Source: Paulinella micropora
Lineage: Eukaryota; Cercozoa; Imbricatea; Euglyphida
Direction: 5' to 3'
Assembly: GCA_009731375.1 (NCBI GenBank)
Contig: BJOX01000115.1
Location: 258,153 to 301,076, forward strand
Length of the DNA stretch: 42,924 bases
Part shown: positions 37,328-42,924 of the stretch, piece by piece
Numbering within the stretch: the stretch's first letter is position 1
Layout of the letters: each line of letters opens with the position of its first letter
Notes under the pieces: generated by a model
What the model was told of the DNA's origin: nothing
The model's database searches: none
What the model saw: only the letters and a program-made list of their open reading frames with translations
Position numbers and translations under genes: made by a program

Positions 37328-40220
37328 ATGAGTTCGCTTCCAGTGTATGTCGAGCCCGCCGGTGCCGCAGCGGCAGACAGTGCCCTGGCAATTCTGTCGG
37401 ATGGCTATTTAGAGCTGATGACCGATTTCAAGCAGCACATTGTTAAGCAGGACACTGTTCAAGGGTCAAGCAAGGCAGAGGTTATAGCAGGCGGAGAGCA
37501 TGTGGTGTGGAAACTTGATAAGTGGGTATGGCGCCTGGGCGTACGGCCCGCCGAGGTGTACAGCTGGTCACGCGACGGGGTAGCGCTCAAGCTTTCTGAC
37601 CCCAACGAGAAGCGCAAACGGGCCGTTTCTATACTCGACCACATGCAAAAAAAAACCAAGGAATTTGCAACCACCGGCATTACACCGCCAGAGGCCTTGC
37701 TTGAGTACCTTCATCTGTGCAGGGACGAGCCCCTGCCTGGGCCCTACGATCCGGCTGAGGAACTTGCACAGGTAAGAGAAGTAAGAGAGTTACTAAAACT
37801 ACAGCAACTGCGCGCAGCAGATGATGTAGCAGAACTACTGCAGTGGTTCAGTCAGTTGTGCGGCTATGCCAGAGAAGGACACGGCGCCTGTGTCGTTACG
37901 CTGGAGCGCATGTCCTGCCTAGGCCCTGACTTGTTGGACGAGCTAGATAGCTTGCGCCAGAGTTACCTGAGAGGAAAAGAAAGATCAGAAAACAAAAAAG
38001 GGCTCACGGAAATCCTGTCACAAGTTAGCGGGGCCATAGAGAGATTTGTGCTGGTTGCTAGCGGCGAGGCTGACATGCCCTGGAGAGTGTCGGCGGACAC
38101 TAAGCCCGAGAACTTTGTCACTGTGCCACGAGATTCCGAAGCAGGCCAGACGTCCGTAGCGGCAATTTGCCTGGTAGACGTCGATTGTTTCTACCACGAA
38201 GGAGAGGTTAAGCGGCCTAGCGTACAAGCCCCTGAACTCTTTACGCTGGGCAAGAGCTTGCACGTGAACCCCTTGCCCTCGGAGCTGCGGAAAAAACAGA
38301 ACGCGGCTGCGCTAGTGGTTATGCATTTCCTGGTGTTCGTTTGCAACTGGCTCCGCGAAAGCGGCTTCGAGTCCAACCGAGCCTTGCGCCAGGACATATG
38401 CTGCGAACAGAGCTGTCCCGGGCTCGGTGATCAGGCAACCATTTTGCGGAGCTTGGAGCTGCTGGGTCAGATTGACCGCTACTACCAAACAGCGCGCGTC
38501 CAAGGTCTAACTCTGATCGCAGGGCTGACCTGGACCATGCAGCAACACCACTCAAAATTCTTCACAGAGTGCTGTCCCGTGGGCACTGGCCAGCTGTACA
38601 CTTGCAGCTATAATTACCGCCTGCTGTCGCGCCTCGTCACTTGCGGAGTTTGCCACAAGCAGAGCGCGGGCGGAGCTCTCCTTGGCGCCCTAGACAAGTT
38701 TTATAGCACAGTGGTGCAGCAGAGCGAATTGCGCCAAGTAGCCAAGGAGAGCTCGAGATTCGGGAAAGGCCGACAAGCTCCGGCGCCCGAGCCTGGAGGA
38801 GGCTCGCCGCTTGACTCCTGGGGCACGCCGTTTGATCCTGCCAAGCCAGAAGCAGAGGTGGCTGTGCTGCCAGATCAGGGCACAGTCGCGCCGGTGCCCA
38901 CTGTTCTTAATCGCACGTCGGCTCTGCGTGTAGGAGATTTACTGACGCCCGACCGTATTGACATTCTCAATATTACGACGCAGCTTAAACTAGGCGTGGA
39001 TGCTCAAGTAGCGAAAGAACTGGAAAGCAGCAGAAGCGACCGGGGTGTGTGGGAGAGGCTTAAAGCCAGTGTGGATGAAGAAATTCTGAACACAGAAGCT
39101 CTCCTTCAAACAGAAATACAGATTTTCACCGAAGGAGATATCAACAAACTCGTTGTTTCCCTAAGAAAACTGCACCAATGGCTTCAAACTCTCAGCACAG
39201 AAATAACGAGATGTGCGAATGAGGACAAGAAAGACAATTCGTTCAATTTCTGCCTGAAACCGACGGGGCTCTCTGCAGACACAGAAAAGAGTGCGGCGCA
39301 AGAGCGCAAAAAAAAAGCTAGAGCTGTGCACCAGAGTAAAAGAATTAATCGAGACTAAGCTTTCGGAATGGAACGATAATAATCGGTGGCAAGAGGCGCT
39401 GTGCTGGGAGCCGTTTACCTTGTACGGTCTGTACTTGCTATTCCAAAAGCTGCGGAGCTCAGAGTCACACGGCGGACTTCCCGCTCTATACGAAAAATGG
39501 AGTGCTCGCGCGGGGTGTGCTTTGCATGACCTAAGTTATTACATACTTCTATTGCCAAGCTGGGCCTTGTCTTGGCCTCACAGCGACACCCAAGAGTACT
39601 CGTCCACAGATGATCTGCAAAAACGTTTTAAGAATGTGAATACATTTTTCAAGTCCGCCCCTTTGTGCCGACTATTAAGCAAGTCAATGATAGACATCCA
39701 GAATTTTGTGCAAGCCCAAATATCAAGCCAGAGCTCCAGACTGAAGCTCCCTGTCGCAGGAAACAACTTAATCATAGATTTGCCAGCATGTGTAAAGGCA
39801 CAGTACACCAGTGTGCAGGCCCAGTGGGCAGCTGCGGCCCCCAAACCAGACCAACACACACAGCCCCGTATGCTATGGCCAGAAAGCCGCGAAGAAACCG
39901 TGCCCCCCGGCTTTGCGCGTCTAGACTGCTTGTACAAACAAGTACTACCAGCGGCAAATAGTAGCAAGCTCACTAGTACCAATCCTAGACTGCTTAAGTT
40001 AAGGACGTGCGAATGTGCACAAAAAAGAAGACCCGTCGCTTCCTTCCGAGAATTCAGAGGCTCCCTGCGTGCACGCGCTGTTACTACAGGCCTTTTTGTG
40101 TGCAAAGGTTGTAGAGGCCTACGCAAAATTACCACCCCAGCACAATCACAGCCATACTCGACAGCCTTGGAATGCTCTTCACGACGAGCGAAGACGTCGT
40201 CAGATATATGGCAACAATAA
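37328..40220 (+). CDS. Very large unknown protein (about 960 aa), homopolymer frameshift
   Basis: ATG 37328; the first frame ends at 39358, but from the run of nine A at about 39309 a second frame (39291-40220) continues with coherent protein, so one gene is likely. The start is MSSLPVYVEPAGAAAADSAL. Most is helical and globular with a Cys/His cluster in the middle (ICCEQSCPGLGD; TECCPVGTGQLYTCSYNYRL; LVTCGVCHK, about residues 355-445), then a Pro-rich hinge and helices. The far C-terminus has CECAQK and CKGCRG, a possible second metal site. AATAAA occurs at about 40213 and 40247. Cys-rich packaging or replication proteins of large DNA viruses look like this, but I cannot name a family. Confidence 0.55.
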
Positions 40221-40312
40221 AATATAATTGACCTCTGTCAAACTTTTAATAAAAAAGCCCCCCCCCTCCTTCCTTCTCCAGCCCCCCATGCAATTGGCGC
40301 GTGCTGGTAGTG

Positions 40313-40753
40313 TTACAACAACGGAGCAAAGTCCTCATCGTGCTCTAGGAGCCTCGCGTTGTCCTGCGCGTGTTCCAACGCGGGTATTACCTCCTGCAGC
40401 CTTGCTAGCGTCTGCGTGAGCTGTAGGTAGTTTTGGCGCAGCTGCCGCTGGTATATCTTTTCCATCCTTGCGCTGTCAGCCCGTGCGCGCTCGAGTCGCT
40501 GTTTGTAAAGCCTTGCAGCACGTGCGCTTTCACCCTTGACGCGCGCTAGCTGCTGTCGTAAATATTCCTCGTCGCCTGGCCGCTGTTGCTGCACGACGGT
40601 TGCTGCGTTGGGCGCTGTCTGAGGCTGCAGCCGTCGACCACGCGACAAACTTAGCCACAGACACACAAGCCCTATTGCCAGGGCCCACAAGAACGCAAAG
40701 CAGATCGGCTCTATTCCGCGCAGGTCCAAGTTCAGCGGGGGGTCCAGCCACAT
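40313..40753 (-). CDS. Single-span membrane protein with coiled coil, 146 aa
   Basis: The ATG at 40753 is chosen because upstream sequence is GA/C-rich low complexity; stop at 40313. A short Asn/Pro-rich head (MWLDPPLNLDLRG) is followed by one hydrophobic span, PICFAFLWALAIGLVCLWLS, a basic stop-transfer patch (RGRRL) and a long charged coiled coil (YLRQQLARVKGESARAARLY and more) ending acidic (EHDEDFAPLL). This predicts a type III-like membrane protein with a cytoplasmic or intravirion coil. Convergent with the large gene upstream. Function unknown. Confidence 0.65.
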   Translation of the reverse strand: MWLDPPLNLDLRGIEPICFAFLWALAIGLVCLWLSLSRGRRLQPQTAPNAATVVQQQRPGDEEYLRQQLARVKGESARAARLYKQRLERARADSARMEKIYQRQLRQNYLQLTQTLARLQEVIPALEHAQDNARLLEHDEDFAPLL

Positions 40754-40779
40754 TTTCTGTGTCTTCCACGTGCAGCTAA

Positions 40780-40960
40780 TTTTTGAAAAAAGGTACAAGG
40801 GAGAAAAAAAAGAAGAGGGGGAAAAGGCTGGGATAGGGAGAGAGGAGGGAGGAGGAGGGGGGGAGGGGGTGCGTCCCCCTTTTCCCGTCTCGCCCTCCCC
40901 CCTCCCCCTCACCTCACGTGTCCCAGCCTTTGCTTTTGTCAACAAAAGAAGCAAAGGGAA
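40780..40960. other. GA/GGA-rich and C-rich low-complexity promoter region
   Basis: Purine-rich then C-rich tracts between two divergent genes. It holds a CTTTGCTTTTG-TCAA-CAAAAGAAGCAAAG hairpin at about 40927-40956, 14 bp before the next ATG. Confidence 0.6.
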
Positions 40961-40970
40961 GTGAGGGGAA

Positions 40971-41678
40971 ATGGGCCAGACGACAAGTAAAGTTGTTTGT
41001 ATTCGGAAGGCCGCCAAAAAGAAATGGTTTCAAGACTTTCTAGATGGCACGGGAAACCAACTCCTTATGGGCCTGGATCCTGGAGGCCAAGGGATCCAGC
41101 TACATCCACAAGATACAGCTGGTTGGAGCGACAGAGATAAAGTCCGGGTGCAGAACTTCCTTGATCAACTCAGGGTGCGGGGCTTCCTTGTACAAGTACA
41201 AGGAAAAAGCCCATCGGTTTCGAACAATGGAATTAACGCCAAGGAATATTTCAATATCCTACGCAACAGTCTCAAGCCTAAGAATGAAGGAAGAATGTGC
41301 AGAATGTGGGTTGCGTACGCAAAGGGCTTTGGATTCGTAATCTTTACTGCCGAGAGCTCAGAAAATGATATACGGCATGCAATCATAGAGTATGTTCATG
41401 TCTTCGCCAGCGCAAACACAGCTAATCCAAACACTATGCAAGTTTACAACGGTATTAGAACTGTCATCGCTCGTTACGCCCAAAGAAAATTGAAACTTGG
41501 CACGCTACCAAAGGGGACATCGTCAGAGAGCTTGGTGGTGCTAAAAGAAGGGGCACAATTCCCACCATGGCTAGCCACGTTGTCCCACGCTGGTGCAGTC
41601 AAGAATGCCTTGCATATTAGTGCGCGGCAGGGCGGCAAAAATCTAGTCAGCTCTGCAGATGACGTTGATGACGAGTAG
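40971..41678 (+). CDS. Putatively N-myristoylated protein, 235 aa
   Basis: ATG 40971, TAG 41676-41678, intact. The N-terminus MGQTTSKVVCIRKAAKKKW has Gly-2, Ser-6 and following basic residues: the classic signal for N-myristoylation plus a basic membrane patch. The rest is globular (WFQDFLDGTGNQLL, MCRMWVAYAKGFGFVIFTAE, ARYAQRKLKLGTLPKGTSSE) with a mostly alpha/beta character and an acidic end. Such an N-terminus is known in viral matrix and tegument proteins as well as host signalling proteins. I infer a membrane-associated matrix-like role. No retroviral gag features follow, so it is not gag. Confidence 0.65.
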   Translation: MGQTTSKVVCIRKAAKKKWFQDFLDGTGNQLLMGLDPGGQGIQLHPQDTAGWSDRDKVRVQNFLDQLRVRGFLVQVQGKSPSVSNNGINAKEYFNILRNSLKPKNEGRMCRMWVAYAKGFGFVIFTAESSENDIRHAIIEYVHVFASANTANPNTMQVYNGIRTVIARYAQRKLKLGTLPKGTSSESLVVLKEGAQFPPWLATLSHAGAVKNALHISARQGGKNLVSSADDVDDE

Positions 41679-41801
41679 GTTGCTTGGCAGTGGAGGAGGG
41701 GGGGCGAGAAGGGGCGGGGAGATCGCTTGCTAGTTCTGGGGGCACACCCTCTGTCAAATGATTAAANNNNNNNNNNAAACAGGAAAGAAAAAGAGAGACG
41801 C
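41679..41801. other. Spacer with a gap (10 N at 41767-41776)
   Basis: G-rich tract, ATTAAA just before the gap (a possible poly(A) signal of the upstream gene), then A-rich sequence before the next ATG. Confidence 0.7.
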
Positions 41802-42347
41802 ATGCAACAAGCCCAGAAGAAGAAGCCGGCCGGCCAGGCGCGCGAGGTGAAAAAGTGTCATCTGTACTACATTCGGCACCTCTTGGTCACGACAAACATA
41901 GAAAGTCTAAGGAAAGATCCGGTGCTCGGCGACGCATTCCTGAGTTCCGCGGTGCCTTGGGTCAACGTGCTGCAGAGGCCAGAGCTGCGCGCTGCACAGA
42001 ATCTGCTGCAGGAGCTAAAGCCCCAACCACGAGTGCTGGTGTGTTCGGTAATGCCGCGCGCTATGCTTACAGCTTTGCTGGTTGCGGGAGAGTACGCAAT
42101 CAAGCATGACCTTAAGATCTATGTGCTCGGGGAGGTTGCGGAGGAAGCGTGCTGGAGGGACGGCGAGCATCGTCGACGGCATCCAGCAGTGGGCACGCTC
42201 AGGCTGGAGACCTCTCAGCCCGCGGCGGAGCGCGTGTACTCGAGCAAGACCGCCACGCAGGAAGCGGTGTTGCGGACGGTAGAGATTACACTGGCGCAGC
42301 TAGCCAGCACGTACCCCAATGAAGCGAACAGTTACTTTCTTTGCTGA
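41802..42347 (+). CDS. Possible histidine-phosphatase-fold protein, 181 aa
   Basis: ATG 41802, TGA 42345-42347, intact. CHLYYIRHLLVTTNIESL is reminiscent of the RHG strand-loop of the phosphoglycerate-mutase-like (histidine phosphatase) superfamily, although Gly is replaced by Leu. RVLVCSVMPRAMLTALLVAG resembles the family's S-x-x-x-R-A-x-x-T-A motif with its second Arg, and KIYVLGEVAEE the following Glu-containing strand. The final His strand of the family is not visible, so the protein is divergent or shortened. If the fold is right it may be catalytically weakened or dead. An unrelated protein is also possible. Confidence 0.4.
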   Translation: MQQAQKKKPAGQAREVKKCHLYYIRHLLVTTNIESLRKDPVLGDAFLSSAVPWVNVLQRPELRAAQNLLQELKPQPRVLVCSVMPRAMLTALLVAGEYAIKHDLKIYVLGEVAEEACWRDGEHRRRHPAVGTLRLETSQPAAERVYSSKTATQEAVLRTVEITLAQLASTYPNEANSYFLC

Positions 42348-42403
42348 AGCTGGTCCGGCAACTGTTTTCCTTTGAAAAGCTGCAGGGCGCAGATCTGGTC
42401 TGA

Positions 42404-42835
42404 CACGGCCGAGAGCTCTACCGGAAGCGGGCACCAGCCTTCGCCAGGCATTGTCATTCGCCCCTGCAGGAAAGAGGCCATAAAAAAATCCTGGATATTT
42501 GGCACGCAGACGATGCTGCAGACTCAAAGGAAGGTTATTGTAATGCGTGGATAAGCACGCACGGAAATTTCATAGTCAGGTTAGCCTTAGCTTTCTCTGT
42601 CTTCTTCATACTAACTTTGGTTTTAGACTTCTTCGCCTTTTTCCTATCTTTCGGCTTAGTCATGCTATCAATGCTTGTGTGCTGTTTTGTAGGCATCACC
42701 CCCCGGATAGCCGGTAAAAAATACCTTTTCCTGGTGACAGGTGCACCAGCTTGTTTTTCAGTATTATTTGTCCGGATTGGACCTGATGCCATTTTATTCC
42801 TGGTCTGTTGCAGTTTTCCTTTTTGGCTTCACTGA
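42404..42835 (+). CDS. Multi-span membrane protein, start not visible
   Basis: The plus frame is open from just after TGA 42401-42403 to TGA 42833-42835. The first 55 residues are polar (HGRELYRKRAPAF, ILDIWHADDAADSKEGY). Then come hydrophobic segments LALAFSVFFILTLVLDFFAF, SFGLVMLSMLVCCFVGI, a short basic loop (TPRIAGKKY) and two more (LFLVTGAPACFSVLFV; AILFLVCCSFPFWL). The first ATG in frame is inside the second span (42662), so a start further upstream by frameshift or splicing is likely. Function unknown. Confidence 0.45.
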   Translation, partial: HGRELYRKRAPAFARHCHSPLQERGHKKILDIWHADDAADSKEGYCNAWISTHGNFIVRLALAFSVFFILTLVLDFFAFFLSFGLVMLSMLVCCFVGITPRIAGKKYLFLVTGAPACFSVLFVRIGPDAILFLVCCSFPFWLH

Positions 42836-42924
42836 GCTAATACAACGAGACATCATTCTCATTCTTGAGGACTGTGTTTGGTTGTATTACCGACTTTTTA
42901 CGAGCTATCGTTGGGGGCATTACA
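42836..42924. other. End of window, nothing recognised
   Basis: Short AT-rich unique sequence after the membrane ORF; no feature seen. Confidence 0.4.

Noticed and set aside
38160-38210. Y-family polymerase motif suggested by VDVDCFYHEG
   Set aside because: The remaining Y-polymerase motifs are absent from the 960-residue protein; resemblance is local.
40971-41678. Retroviral gag/matrix gene suggested by the MGQT start
   Set aside because: No capsid, zinc-knuckle, protease or reverse transcriptase sequence follows, and no LTR is seen; only the myristoylation signal is shared.
1-42924. tRNA and rRNA genes
   Set aside because: No cloverleaf box A/box B pairs or conserved rRNA segments were noticed when reading either strand; not an exhaustive search.

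Overview
The window looks like a scaffold from a eukaryote with a very high load of simple repeats: long (GA), (GATA), (ATATCT), (CATA), (CAA), (GAA), (CTT), (ACT), (CT) and (ACTCAT) tracts fill roughly 0.1-1.9 kb, 20.6-22.6 kb and 24.7-27.1 kb. Such density is typical of decapod crustaceans, but no host gene or rRNA in the window proves the host; that part is inference. Five runs of N mark assembly gaps.

Three recognisable blocks lie among the repeats. (1) About 2.77-17.17 kb is a decayed endogenous virus of the polinton-like virus / virophage / adintovirus type. It is AT-rich, with closely packed genes: an A32-type packaging ATPase, small structural and membrane proteins, a fibre with a peptidase-S74 chaperone tail, a small basic PX-like protein, an adenain-type protease, a penton-like minor capsid protein, the major capsid protein, a second surface protein, a lipase, and a protein-primed family-B DNA polymerase. 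Most large genes carry frameshifts. The ATPase is cut in two halves on opposite strands, best explained by an inversion of about 3 kb. The block also carries a family of short GC-rich palindromes, three of them inside reading frames without breaking them, and A/T-loop hairpins around the capsid genes.

(2) 17,171-20,027 is a complete piggyBac transposon: TTAA target duplications, matching 14-bp terminal repeats, an open transposase frame with all three catalytic Asp residues and a C-terminal Cys-rich finger, and upstream pieces that may be 5' exons. It lies at or just beyond the right end of the viral block.

(3) About 27.2-42.9 kb is a compact, GC-richer, apparently intron-free gene block of unknown origin. 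It opens with two copies of a hairpin-rich repeat (27,778-28,161 and 28,420-28,891) and carries genes on both strands with short spacers, overlapping ends and poly(A) signals. Its products are a seven-finger C2H2 protein, several membrane proteins, coiled-coil proteins, an MGQTTSK protein predicted to be N-myristoylated, a possible histidine-phosphatase-like protein, and several large proteins I cannot place. Organisation and content suggest a large-dsDNA-virus-derived insertion (herpes-like or nimavirus-like are possibilities), but no hallmark replication or capsid gene was recognised. GC-rich coding-like pieces at 0.48-0.64 kb, 1.9-2.55 kb and 27.2-27.4 kb resemble this block in composition and may be scattered parts of it.

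The two viral-looking blocks share frequent small frameshifts, many at homopolymers. These may be sequencing errors or decay. Lesions that are not homopolymer changes (a Leu where the protease should have its catalytic His, a 5-bp excess in polymerase motif A, an internal stop in the ATPase) favour real decay in block 1.
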